From contig JANEZZ010002884.1 in NCBI GenBank assembly GCA_026122225.1, forward strand, positions 124,001-188,000: a stretch of DNA of 64,000 bases, in the 5' to 3' direction. Under the pieces are notes generated by a model that saw only the letters and a program-made list of their open reading frames with translations, had not been told where the DNA came from and did not search any database. The stretch is from Heloderma charlesbogerti. Its lineage: Eukaryota > Chordata > Lepidosauria > Squamata > Helodermatidae. Positions within the stretch are counted from its first letter, which is position 1. The number at the start of each line of letters is the position of its first letter. Below are positions 53,404 to 64,000 of the stretch, piece after piece. The translations under genes were made by a program, and so were the position numbers.

Positions 53404-54694
53404 TGGATGTTTGTTACTGGCATTAGTGTATTCTGATTACTCTGCTTGCTATGATGGTTTCATGCACTTGTTGTCATAAAGAATTATTCTCAAAGAATGA
53501 AGGAGTTTAATTCGGTACTTCCATTTCCTTGCTTCTCATTGTCATCTATGGTCATCACACATTTACTCCACAGAAATGATGATTTGATTGAAGGGAATTG
53601 TTTTTTTCGAAGGGGACAGTCTCCTGAACAGAGAGATATTTGACATGGGTTAGTCTTGTGCTCAGTTTTTGGTCCCAGGCCATTTAAACGTTAGATCCTG
53701 ACATTCTCAGCCTGAGATTTGGGGCTGCTGCCAGTGGAGGCTGGCAGCTGTGATTTCAGTGGAACTGTGAACCCATCCTGGGTTTCATACAGAAACCACG
53801 TCTGGCAAAAATGTTTGCAAATGGCCAGATATGTGCTCATGTTCAATTTGCACAACTTCCCCAGTTCGATTTGTGCAAATATCCCTGGAGACTGGAACAT
53901 CCCCACTTTAGTTTATGGAGGAAAGTTTCACAAATCAGGAGATGGGTACAAAGTTTGGGAAATGTGCGCACATTTCACATTTAGTTGCTGCTTGATTTGC
54001 ATGATTTTCCTGTTCCTGCAGAGTGAGCAGACATCATGAACAGGAAATGTGCCAAGCGGTGATACAATATTTTGAAGATCCGAGCAGTCTCGAGTCTCAC
54101 TCATTCACCCATCCCTACCAAAGGCAGCCCCACATACTTGAAGTTACCACAACCCAAACAGGGTGTAACTTAGGCATGTGCCACCTTGATCAGATCTGGC
54201 ATCGCTGTAATGGGTGCAGTTGGTACTCTAGCCTCACTCCTGGCCACTGCCCAAACCTGCATTCATGATCATGATCTCCAAACCCTGCTCCTTCCCAGCA
54301 GTTATTTAAAAAAAAAAAAACTTTGACAGGCAGGCAGAGAGACTTGTGAGTAGGGATGTTGGAGGATTCTGCAATAGAACTAAGTGAGTTCAGATTTTTC
54401 TGAACCCTACCAGCGAATGGGCTTTTCCCCTGGAGGGTGGATTTCGCAGATTTGGGGAACCATGTTTCTAACCTTCACCTGTTTTGCACAAATTAGGAGG
54501 AGTTAAAATGCATATTTGGGGGAATTTGTGCTTCAGGCGGGAATTTTGCCCATGCAAATTTGCAGAAGTTCAGAAACTAAGAAAAATCAGACTCTGAGGA
54601 CGATGGAATTGAAGGTGCCTGACAATCTGGGAAATGACCAGTTTTTTCACTATCCCTAATTCCCTACCTGGGAGCTGGAGTTGCGGTGGTCAGG

Positions 54695-54808
54695 CCTTTT
54701 GTGGGGTGGGGGGGCGGAGGGGTTTCATTCTGCCATGGATTTCGGGGGGCCAAATGCACTGGCATTCCACCTCACCGAGATCCATGGTGGAATTCTCTGA
54801 CATCCCTA
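54695..54808. mobile_element. hAT-like element, beta-end remnant
   Basis: Only the beta part (GGATTTCGGGGGGCCAAATG to TTCTCTGACATCCCTA) remains. It is followed by a 40-bp segment (54809-54847) that is the reverse complement of 24008-24047 in unit A, then by another TAGGGATGTACGAATT terminus at 54848. Confidence 0.65.
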
Positions 54809-55172
54809 ATCTCCCCCTATTAGTACTTCCAGTGAGCTCATCAGAACTAGGGATGTACGAATTGTGTACCTTCTGTGTCGCTTGACTTCCACAGTTTGCG
54901 GCCAGTGCTCTGTACCGTCATTCACAAGCCCCTGGAATTCTCCTCTTTTTCTGCTCCGAAAATTACGAAGATAAATCTGTACTGACAGCCGTAATTCTGC
55001 ATAACTTCTGTAAGATAAGCTATTTTTCTTAGATATTTACGGACTTTTTCCCCTGCCCTGAGACGTGCAGTAATTACTTTCAGCCGAAACACTTCCTCCT
55101 CTAGGGGCTTCCCAAAACAAGGCTGTCCTAGGTGTGCCTGAGTGATGCACTCTTTGTTTAAAGCAATGCTGT

Positions 55173-55175
55173 TGA

Positions 55176-55215
<40 letters not shown>

Positions 55216-55216
55216 A
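55173..55216. repeat. (GAAA)n microsatellite
   Basis: About ten GAAA units. Unit A has only two or three units at the matching place (21360-21380), so the array expanded in unit B. Confidence 0.93.
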
Positions 55217-55883
55217 CCTTTTAAAATGACCATGCTGGTCTGGAGCCCTGCACGAGGATTATTCTCCCTGCTAAGCTTTATATTTCCACATCCAGTGTTG
55301 TTGTTGACATTGTGAGGCTAAAATGGAGAGGAGAACCAACCTTGTGGATGTCTACTCAGAAGTAAGGCTTATTGAGTTCAATGCGACTTACTCCTACACA
55401 TGTCAGCACCCCACTTGCCCCCAGCTCAGCTTTGTATTTCCACATCCAGCTCAGGATCAAACCTCCCGTTAGTTATCTCACTGACTGGGTGACTTTGGGC
55501 TGGACTCTAACTACTACACCATACTTCTGTTATGAAACTCAAGAAGAAAAAGAAAAAGAGACAGTATAATGGAAAGTTCTTTCTGAAGCAGTCACACCTG
55601 TACAAATGCAGCATGAAGGGAAAGATCAGCAACTTTGTTTGAATAAAAAGCACACTCTGCACATGCTCAGGGAATGGACAAGATGAGGAATTTGAGGAAT
55701 ATTTGAAGAACCAGGGAATATGAAGAATGATATTCTTCCATTATGGTTGTGTGTTGGGATTCTCCCTCAATCCAGCTGTTCCCTGGAACCCCTCCCCCCT
55801 TCACCCAAGGGTCTTCTGAGATCCTGACCTCAGGGTGCCATTCCGCAGAGGATTCCATGGCACGGACTGAAGGGAACTTGATC

Positions 55884-56871
55884 TAGGGATGGCGGAGAAT
55901 TTCTCCACGAATCTTCGGGAGGCCGAGTAACGACGCATTTGGCCCCCCGAAAGTGTTGGGGAAATTCTCCGCCGGCCTCCCGCTCCCCCCCGGGATGGGA
56001 CTTACCGTCAGCGAATGTCCCACCCGGTGGCGGGTCCTGGCGGCGTTTCGGCAGCGTTTCGGTGAGGGCGGGGGCAGCAGCCAGTCTCCCGACTTGCTGC
56101 CGCCGCCGCCATTACAAAATAAAAACTACAGTAAAAAACAAACAAACACACACCCGTGATAGGCTACGTGATGATTTACGTAGCCTATCACAGCTAGATT
56201 TCGAAAGTCAGCAGTGATAGGCTACGTAAATCGTCACGTAGCCTATCACGGGTGACTTTGGAAAAAAAAATAAGTGCGTACGCAAATGGTGGCCCCCATG
56301 GGCGCCGCCATTTGCGTTCCTTATTTGGACAGGACTAGGAGGCATAGGTGGCCCTCCTGATGTTCTCTGACTGCAACTCCCATTGCAACTGCAACTTTTT
56401 TTTAAAAAAAAAAAAGCGCGTACGGCTAATGGCCCCCATAGGGAGCCGCCTATCGCGTTCCTTATTTGGTCACTGTAGTCTACGTAAAGATTACGTAGAC
56501 TACAGCAACCAAATAAGGAACGCGAATGGCGGCTCCCTATGGGGGCCGCCATTTGCATACGCACTTTTTTTTTTTTTAAGTCACCCGTGATAGGCTACGT
56601 GACGATTTACGTAGCCTATCATGGCTGACTTTGCAGATCTAGCCGTGATAGGCTACGATAATCGTCACGTAGCCTATCACGGGGGCGTTTTTTATTTAAC
56701 TTCTTAGTTCGCGGCTGGGTGAGGCGAGGCTCCTCCCCTCGGCCTGAATTTCGGCCGGGCGAGGTGGGAAGCCTCCCCCCCTAGCCTGAACTTCGGGGGT
56801 AGAGCAGCGAAGCGCCTCCCCCCCACCGCGAAAAGCTGCAAGACCAGGTAAGTGACTTTCGTGCACCCCTA
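55884..56871. mobile_element. hAT-like palindromic element (988 bp)
   Basis: Beta end TAGGGATGGCGGAGAATTTC at 55884, alpha end CCAGGTAAGTGACTTTCGTG then CACCCCTA at 56871. Flanks ACTTGATC and CTATGCAC do not match, so one flank has been lost or exchanged; the right flank is the interior of a LINE. Contains type I pairs at about 56153-56194, 56212-56252, 56584-56624 and 56640-56682 and the nested foldback at 56416-56563. Confidence 0.8.
56416..56563. repeat. 148-bp nested palindrome
   Basis: Left arm (GTACGGCTAATGGCCCCCAT ... TAGTCTACGTAA) and right arm (TTACGTAGACTACAGC ... GGGGGCCGCCATTTGC) pair over about 70 bp with few mismatches around a short centre near 56490. Each arm also contains its own smaller GC-rich palindrome. 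Confidence 0.82.
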
Positions 56872-57324
56872 CTATGCACCATCATTAGATGCTGATGAAG
56901 ACATCAAAGAAAAATGTTACTCCCAACTGGACACCATCTTATCAGAGATACCTAAGGAGGATAAAATCCTCCTCCTGGGTGATTTTAATACAAGAGTTGG
57001 GCGTGATTTTGATTTGTGGCCAGGGACCATTGGGAAAGAAGGAGTCATCAATAGCAACCAGAATGGAATTCTACTTCTGACTAAATGTGCAGAGCATAAT
57101 CTCATAATTACCAACACACTTTTTGGTCAGAAAAATAAATCTAAAATATCATGGAAGCTCCCCCGGTCGAAGCACTGGCATCTTCTAGATTATGTAATTG
57201 TCCATGCCAGAGACACCTGCGATGTACTCTTCTCTAGAGCCATGATGAATCCTGACAACTGCTGGACAGACCACCGATTAATTCGTTCCACGATGGACAT
57301 TACAATTGTCCCTCAACGTAGGCT

Positions 57325-58070
57325 CCAAGGAAGAAAAGGAAAGGAAAGGTTCCTCCTGTGCAAGCACCGGGTCATTACTAGGGATGTATGAAAGGTACTT
57401 ACCTTTCTGTGGATTATACTGAAGGTGGGGGGGAGGCATTCCATCAAGGCGGCAAAAATAAGGAACGCAAATGGCGGCGCCCATGGGTGCCACCATTTGC
57501 GTACACGCGTGTTTTTTTTTTAAATCTAGCCGTGATAGGCTACGTAAATCTTTACATAGCCTATCACGTTTTTTTCTTTTTAAATGGAAATGGCCGCGGC
57601 GGCAGCCGGTCGGAAGATCGGCCACCACAGCCGCCACAGCCGCCACCGAACAGTTGCCAAACCGCCACCGGAGCCGCCACCGCCAGGAAGATACGCCTAA
57701 GGTAAGTCCTGTCCCGGGGAGGAGGGGGGCCGTTCCACCACCAATTTCGGGGGGCCGAATGCACTGGCATTCGGCCTCCCCAAGATCCGTGGTGAAACTT
57801 TTGTACATCCCTAGTCATTACTGACCCCTAGAGGGACGCCGCTTATGCTGACGTTTTCATGGAAGGCTATAGCAGGACAGTTTGCCATTGCCTTCTCCAG
57901 TCATGACTAGTTTTCCCCCAGCAAGCTGGATACTCATTTTACTGACCTCGGAAGGATGGAGGGCCGAGTCGACCTGAGCCAGCTACCTGAGACCCAGCTT
58001 CCGCTGGAATTGATGTCGGGACGTGGGGAGAGTTTGAGTTGCAATACTGCTGCCTACCACCAAGGCGTAA
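57325..58070. mobile_element. Interspersed repeat nested in the LINE (SINE-like, identity uncertain)
   Basis: GGAAAGGTTCCTCCTGTGCA, AGCACCGGGTCATTACTGAC and GTTTGCCATTGCCTTCTCCA, CTCGGAAGGATGGAGGGCCG match a common squamate interspersed repeat as I recall it. It interrupts the LINE between its endonuclease and the following domain and is itself split by the element 57379-57813. Confidence 0.5.
57379..57813. mobile_element. hAT-like palindromic element (435 bp)
   Basis: Alpha end TAGGGATGTATGAAAGGTAC, beta end AAACTTTTGTACATCCCTA. Perfect GTCATTAC duplications at 57371-57378 and 57814-57821. It has one type II palindrome (about 57464-57506) and one type I (57530-57569), the simplest copy that retains both modules. 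Confidence 0.9.
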
Positions 58071-60540
58071 AATGAACACCCAAGCCCTTCAAGTCCCTAT
58101 TAAGTGAGCCTGCTTTCAAACAACCCTCAATGAACATCTACCTATGGAAACCCCTGAAAATGTCAAGGAACACTGGAATACACTGAAGACTTCTACTATC
58201 GCAGCCTGTGAACAAACTATCGGATACCAAACTAAGACACATCAGGACTGGTTTGATGAGAATGATAGAGAGATTGAACATATTATTGATAAGAAAAGGA
58301 AAGCTTTCCAAATATGGCAAAAAGACATCAACTATGCCGCTAAGAAAAAAAACCTATGCCAGTGCAAAGAAGAATTAGAGAACTTAAGAAGACCTGGAGG
58401 ATAAAGGAAGCTCAAGAAATCCAGCATTTTGCACATGCCCATGACTCATGGAGCTTTTTTAATGCTGCAAAGGCCATTTATGGACCAACAAACCATGGTA
58501 CAAACCCCTTATGCTCCATAGATGTTGCCGAACTTCTCAAGGACAAAGAGTCTATTGCATTGTGTTGGAAAGAGCATTACAACAACCTCCTTAACCAAAA
58601 CTCTGTTGTGGCTGATGAAGTTTTATCGCAAATCCCACAAAAACAAACCAGAGATGAGCTTGCAGTATCCCCTAGTTTGGAGGAAGTCAGTAAAGCCATT
58701 AACCAAATAAAAAAAAATAAAGCTAGTAGACCCAATGGGATCTCTGTTGAGTTCTTTAAAGAAGATGGGCCTGAAACTACACAACAGCTTCACAAGTTCA
58801 TCGAAAAAATCTGCATGAGGCAGGAGATCCCAGCATTCTTCAGGGATGCCATGATTATCACTCTCTTTAAAAAGGGTGATAGAACAGATTGTGGAAACTA
58901 TCGAGGCATCTCCCTTCTAGCTACGGCAGGCAAAATCCTGGCAAGGATCCTTGCAAACCGCCTTCTTCCTATCTCAGAAGACATCCTCCCTGAATCCCAA
59001 AATGGCTTCTGCCCTTCCGGGGGGACAGTGGATATGATCTTCACAGCACGGCAGCTCCAAGAAAAATGCAGGGAGCTAAACCAACCCCTGTGCATGGCGT
59101 TCATTGAACTGACTAAGGCCTTCGACACTGTAAATCGTACTGCTCTCTGGACCATCCTTCTGAAAACCAGATGTCCTAATAAATTTGAGAACATCGTGCA
59201 GCTCCTCCATGACGACATGACAGCAACAATCTTGGATAACAATGGCTCTCAAAGTGATCCATTCAGAGTGGGATCAGGCATTAAACAGGGAGGCGTCATT
59301 GTGCCAATCTTATTCGTGATCTTCATCGCTATGATTCTACACCTTGTTGAAGGGAAATTTCCCACTGGTGTAGAAATCATATATCGAACAGATGGAAACT
59401 TTTTAATCTCAGTAGGCTGAAAGCAAAAAGTAAGGTAATTGCATCCTGTGTCATAGAACGTCAATATGCTGATGATAACGTAATCTGCGCACATTCAGAG
59501 GAAGATCTCCAAACTTTCCTAAACATCTTTGCAGAAGCATATGAACAGCTCGGCCTCTCGCTTAACATCAAAAAACCCCAAAGTGCTTTACAGCAAGCAC
59601 AAACCAACCCCTCTGTAGCACCATCAATCCTTCTTAACGGTGTGATGCTGGAAAATGTTGACGACCTTCCTTATCTTGGCAGCCATCTCTCTACAAAAGC
59701 CAACATCGACGCTGAAATTCAGCATCGCCCGAGCTCTGCAACTGTAGCATTCTCCCAAATGAAGTGTAGAGTGTTTGAGGATCGGGACATTCACAGGGAG
59801 ACCAAAATGCTTGTTTACAAAACCATTGTACTACCAACCTTACTGTATGCCTCAGAAACACGGACCGTCTAAAAATGCCACTCCCAACGTCTCAAAAAAT
59901 TCCACAAATGCTGCCTCCGCTCCGAAAAATTCTGCAAATTACTTGGGAAGACAGACGGACTAATGTGAGTGAACTGGAAGAAGCAAAGACCACCAGCATT
60001 GAAACCATGATTCTCTAACATCGACTTCGCTGGATCAGCCATGTTGTTCAAATGCCTGATTATCGTCTTCCAAAGCAGTTACTCTATTCCCAGCTTATGA
60101 ATGGAAAATGGAATATTGGTGGATAGCAAAAAACATGTTCTTAAACCTAATCTAAAAAAATGTAACCTAAGCATTGAAAACTGGGAAGCTCTAACTCATG
60201 AGTGTTCCAACTGGAGGTCAGTCTATATTAAAGGTTCTATAGACTTTGAAGAAGCATGAATACAGAGCGAAAGGGAGAAACGAGCTCAGCAGAAGGCATG
60301 TCAAGCAAACCCTCACTGTCTGTGACCACCTTCCACATGGAAAACTATGTCCTCACTGTAGGAAGCTGTGTAGATCCAGAATCAGCATTTATAGCCACCT
60401 GCAGACCCACTGCTAGAGATTAATGTGTTGATTGACCTATCTTCTATGAATGTCTAATCCTTTTAAAGAGTTATCCATACAGACTCTAACTTTGGAAGGC
60501 AACCTTACCCGGTCACGAGTGATCACCATGATGATGATGA

Positions 60541-60963
60541 GTAACCTATGGCTGCGAGAGCTGGACCATAAGGAAGGCTGAGCGAAGGAAGATAGACGCT
60601 TTTGAACTGTGGTGCTGGAGGAAAATCCTGAGAGTGCCTTGGAGTGCAAGAAGATCAAACCAGTCCATATTCCAGGAAATAAAGCGAGACTGCTCACTTG
60701 GGAGAATGATATTAAATTGGAAACTGAAGTACTTTGGCCACATCATGAGAAGACAGAATGCCCTGGAGAAGATGCTGATGCTAGGGAAAGTGGAATGCAA
60801 AAGGAAGAGAGGCCGACCAAGGGCAAGATGGATGGATGATATTCTGGAGGTGACGGACTCGACGTTGGGGGAGCTGAGGGTGCCGAGGGCCGACAGGTAA
60901 CTCCGGCTTGGGCTGGTCCATGAAGTCACAAAGAGTCAGAAGCGACTGACCGAATAAGCAACA
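60541..60963 (+). mobile_element. 5'-truncated RTE (BovB-like) LINE, 3' end
   Basis: Translation [40 protein letters not shown] and YFGHIMRRQNALEKMLMLGK is the C-terminal region of an RTE polymerase, close to but clearly diverged from the BovB copy at 27169-30391. It ends GTCACAAAGAGTCAGAAGCG. It starts exactly where the preceding LINE tail ends. Confidence 0.8.
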
Positions 60964-61158
60964 GACAGTGAAAAGTAAACCATTCAAATTTTATTCGTTG
61001 CTCAGAAAGGAAGTCTCAAGCTGTTACATTTAACAAAATGACCTTTATATACAGTAATCCACACATTACTAACATGCTTAGACATCAAATGCTTACTGGT
61101 AACAGCAACCAGTAGGTGAACAATGAGTCCCAGCATACCTCATGCCACCGCACCAATT

Positions 61159-63419
61159 AATCATAAAATCATAGAATAGTAGGGTTGGAAGGGGCTTACA
61201 AGGCCATCGAGTCCAACCCCCTGCTCAATGCAGGAATCCAAGTCAGAGCATCCCTCACAAATGGCTGTCCAGCCTCGTCTTCAGGACTCCAGTGTGGGAG
61301 ATCCCGCCACCTCCCTAGGTCATTGGTTCCATTGTCATATTCCTCTAACCATCAGGAAGTTTTTCCTGATGTTCAGCCGGAATCTGGCTTCCTGTAACTT
61401 GAGCCCATTATTCCATGTCCTGCAATCTGGGACGATCAAGAAGAGATCCTGGCCTTCTTCTCTGTGACTACCTTTCAAGTACTTGAAGAGTGCTATCATA
61501 TCTCCCCTCAGTCTTCTCTTCTCAAGGCTAAACATGCCCAGTTCTTTCAGTCTCTCTTCATAGGGCTTTGTTTCCAGTCACCTGATCATCTTTGTTGCCC
61601 TCCTCTGAACCCTGTCCAGTTTGTCTGCATCCTTCTTCAAGTGTGGTGCCCAGAACTGGACACAGTACTCCAGATGAGGCCTAACCAGTGCTGAGTAGAG
61701 GGGAACTAGTACTTCCCAGGATTTGGAAGCTATGCTTCTATGAATGCAGCCCAAAATAGCATTTGCCTTTTTTGTAGCCACATCACATTGTTGACTCATA
61801 TTCAGCTTGTGATCGACAACAATTCCAAGATCCTTCTCGCTTGTAGTGTGGTTGAGCCACATATCCCCCATCTTGTAACTGTACATTTGGTTTCTTTTTC
61901 CTAGGTGCAGAACTTGGCATTTGTCCCTATTAAATATCATTCTGTTGTTTTCTGCCCAGCGCTCCACTCTATCCAGATCACTTTGAATTTTGTTTCTGTC
62001 TTCCGAAGTATTAGCTATCCCGCCCAATTTTGTGTCATCTGCAAATTTGATCAGCATTCCCTGCACCTCCTCCTCCAAGTCATTAATACAAATGTTGAAG
62101 AGCACTGGGCCCAGGACTGAGCCCTGTGGTACCCCACTCGTTACCTCTCCCCAGTTTGAGAAGGTCCCATTGATAAGCACTCTTTGTGTCCGATTCTGTA
62201 GCCAACTGTGGATCCACCGGATCGTTGTTTCATCTAGCCCACTTTGAGCCAGTTTGCTCATCAGGAGATCATGGGGCACTTTGTCGAAAGCTTTGCTGAA
62301 GTCGAGGTATATGATGTCTACAGCATTCCCATGGTCTACAAGGGAGGTGACTTGATCAAAAAATGAGATCAGATTTGTCTGGCAGGACTTGTTTTTGACA
62401 AATCCATGTTGGCTTCGAGTAATCACGGCATTGTTGTCAAGGTGCTTACAGATGGATTGCTTTATGATCTGCTCCAGAATTTTCCCAGGCATTGATGTCA
62501 GACTGACTGGTCTGTAGTTCCCAGGTTCCTCCTTTTTACCCTTTTTGAAGATAGGGACAACGTTAGCCCTCCTCCAGTCATCTGGCACTTCCCCCGTCCT
62601 CCATGATTTCTCAAAGAGAATAGACAGTGGTTCTGAGAGTTCTTCTGCCAGTTCCTTTATGACTCTAGGATGCAGTTCATCTGGCCCTGGAGATTTGAAC
62701 TCACTCAAAGTAATGAGGTGTTCCTTGACCATATGCCTGTCGATCTCAAGCTGCAATCCTGCCCCTTCAGCCTGTACTTCGCCTTTGCCAGCGGGGTCAT
62801 AGACCCTCTTTTGGGAGAAGACTGAGATAAAGTAGGAATTGAGCACCTCTGCCTTTTCTTTGTCATCTGTTATCATTTTGCCATCCTTATTTAATAGCTG
62901 AACCACCATTTCTTTCCTCTGCCTTTTACTATGCACATACCTGAAGAAAGCCTTTTTGTTGTTTTTAACATCCCTTGCTAACCTCAGCTCATTCTCAGCT
63001 TTAGCCTTCCTGACGCCATCCCTGCAATTCTGTGCTATCTGCCTGTACTCTTCCTTGGTTACTTGGCCTTCTTTCCACTTCCTATATGTGTCCTTTTTTG
63101 TTTTCAGGTCATTCCTAAGCTTTTTGTGAAGCCACATTGGCTTCTTCTGTTGTCTTCCACCTTTTCTTCTTGTTGGAATTGCTTGTGACTGTGCCTTGAG
63201 AATTTCCTTTTTTAAAAGCTCCCACCCATCTTGGACTCCTTTTCTCGCTAGCATCGCTTGCCATGGGGGCTTACTGATCATTGTTCTGAGTTTATGAAAA
63301 TCAGCTTTCCTAAAATCCAGGGTACGCATTTGACTACACTCGGCTTTTGCTTCCCTTAGAAACAAGAACTCAAGCACAACATGGTCGCTTTCCCCCAGAG
63401 TTCCTGTAACTGCTACTTT
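61159..63419 (-). mobile_element. CR1 LINE with uninterrupted 599-residue reverse-transcriptase frame
   Basis: The minus-strand frame 61578-63377 is open for 599 residues and includes CR1 ORF2 motifs: NYRPVSLTSMPGKILEQIIK, TRSQHGFVKNKSCQTNLISF, YLDFSKAFDKVPHDLLMSKL, SGVPQGSVLGPVLFNICIND and the catalytic FADDTKLGG. The 3' end is CTATGATTTTATGATT-like at 61160. It is 5'-truncated: the endonuclease is missing. Unit A shows the empty site at about 22595 (CACCAATTGTACCCCTCC), so the insertion followed the duplication; AATT occurs at both borders. Confidence 0.92.
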
Positions 63420-63589
63420 AATTCTACCCCTCCAGCCCCTAGAGAAGAAGCTTTGTGTCCTAGCCAGGATGATTCCACCCCCTCCTCAACAAGCTTGCAT
63501 ATGCAGGCAGCCCCTCGGCTTGGGAGTCAACAAAGCTGTGGCCAGCCTTGCATCCATCAACGTCTGAAACCAGCCCAGGCACGGGAGGC

Positions 63590-63644
63590 ATACGCTGGCA
63601 TTCGGCCTCCCCGAGATTCGTGGAGAAATTCTCTGACATCCCTA
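63590..63644. mobile_element. hAT-like beta-end remnant
   Basis: GCTGGCATTCGGCCTCCCCG to TTCTCTGACATCCCTA only. It replaces about 160 bp that unit A has at 22765-22925, so it sits at a deletion. Confidence 0.68.
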
Positions 63645-63958
63645 TCTGCAACATTGTCACCGATGGCTCCATTCTGGGCAAGAAATTTCTGAAGGATGTT
63701 TGCAAGAACAGCAGTACTCTAGGCTTTGTTTCCTGGTATGCACCTGTCAGGAGCTCCTTGGTTGCATCTCTCAGTATATCCCAATAGCCAACTCAAGACA
63801 CAGACGAAAGGATTTCTTTTCAAAGAGTTAATCCTTTTACAACTTAATGACTCTTTCAGATGCTCATCACCAGTGGCTAAAGCAAGGGAAAGCAGCGTGG
63901 CCTAAGCTTCAGGCAGGCAGTTGATCCCCATTTGAAACTTTCCCTTGGGTCTATGTGA

Positions 63959-64000
63959 TAGGGATGGCAGAGAATTCTGCCATCGATCTCGGTGAGGCCG
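63959..64000. mobile_element. hAT-like element, beta end, cut by the window edge
   Basis: TAGGGATGGCAGAGAATTCT followed by GCCATCGATCTCGGTGAGGC is the family's beta terminus; the element continues beyond 64000. Confidence 0.72.

Larger units (their letters stand above)
56872..60540 (+). mobile_element. LINE with APE endonuclease, reverse transcriptase and C-terminal zinc finger (clade uncertain)
   Basis: 56872-57340 encodes the endonuclease (YAPSLDADEDIKEKCYSQLD, LLLGDFNTRVGRDFD, WTDHRLIRSTM). 58144-59420 encodes the region before and into the RT (NYRGISLLATAGKILARILA, FIELTKAFDTVNRTALW, GSGIKQGGVIVP). After a frame break the catalytic QYADDNVICAHSEEDL is at 59462, VDDLPYLGSHLSTKANIDAE at 59658 and a C2H2-like CPHCRKLCRSRISIYSHLQT finger at 60348. 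It ends in a (GATGAT)n-like tail at 60540. Stops and frameshifts make it inactive. The layout fits Ingi/Vingi-like or related clades, but I cannot assign it. Confidence 0.75.
30457..64000. repeat. Tandem duplication unit B (continues past the window)
   Basis: The second copy of the V2R-containing segment. It can be followed from exon 2 of gene 2 to 63760, where it still matches unit A at about 22940-23030. The repeat of gene 2 exon 1 (24865) has not been reached by 64000. Confidence 0.85.
53060..64000. other. Region downstream of V2R gene 2
   Basis: No host gene found. The gene 2 3' flank (53060-54350, shared with unit A) is followed by hAT-like remnants, a (GAAA)n tract (55173-55216), a palindromic element (55884-56871), three LINE pieces (56872-63419) and the beginning of another hAT-like element (63959). 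Homology to the DNA upstream of gene 2 exon 1 resumes at 60970-61158 and 63420-63760. Confidence 0.75.

Overview
The window is vertebrate genomic DNA, most likely from a squamate reptile (lizard or snake). The only host genes are two intron-rich class C chemoreceptors of the vomeronasal type-2 receptor (V2R) family. The surrounding repeats (a near full-length BovB/RTE LINE, CR1 and L2 LINEs, a tRNA-Ala-type SINE, many small hAT-like elements) are typical of squamates. The species cannot be told from the sequence.

Layout. Two head-to-tail copies of one ancestral segment fill the window: unit A (about 1-30456) and unit B (about 30457 to beyond 64000). V2R gene 1 lies in unit A on the + strand with exons 2-6 at 1196-1487, 3186-3995, 6529-6756, 15650-15776 and 18170-19071; its exon 1 must lie upstream of base 1. 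V2R gene 2 is complete: exon 1 at 24865-25082 (end of unit A), exons 2-6 at 31538-31829, 33962-34771, 40131-40358, 50084-50210 and 52158-53059. Exon lengths (218, 292, 810, 228, 127, 902 bp), splice sites and phases agree in both copies. Gene 2 encodes 858 residues with no break. Sequence near 63660-63760 matches the DNA about 2 kb upstream of gene 2 exon 1, so a third V2R gene probably starts just past the right edge.

The rest is intron and intergenic DNA packed with mobile elements. Gene 2 intron 1 holds a 3.2 kb BovB LINE (27169-30391, minus) with an 8-bp target duplication and one reading frame interrupted by three TGA codons. A CR1 LINE with an uninterrupted 599-residue reading frame (61159-63419, minus) sits in unit B where unit A has the empty site. 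A third LINE (56872-60540) has an endonuclease, a reverse transcriptase and a C-terminal zinc finger. Degraded L2 LINEs fill intron 4 of both genes.

The most unusual content is a family of about 20 non-autonomous DNA transposons covering roughly a fifth of the window. Intact copies make 8-bp target duplications, start TAGGGATG and end CATCCCTA (hAT-like), and have two different subterminal ends. Internally they are chains of two alternating palindrome types which in places form larger palindromes of 150-230 bp, so palindromes are nested inside palindromes. Each end carries an outward-facing consensus splice donor. Unit A/unit B comparison shows that the family moved before and after the gene duplication, and that several copies sit exactly where one unit lost neighbouring DNA.
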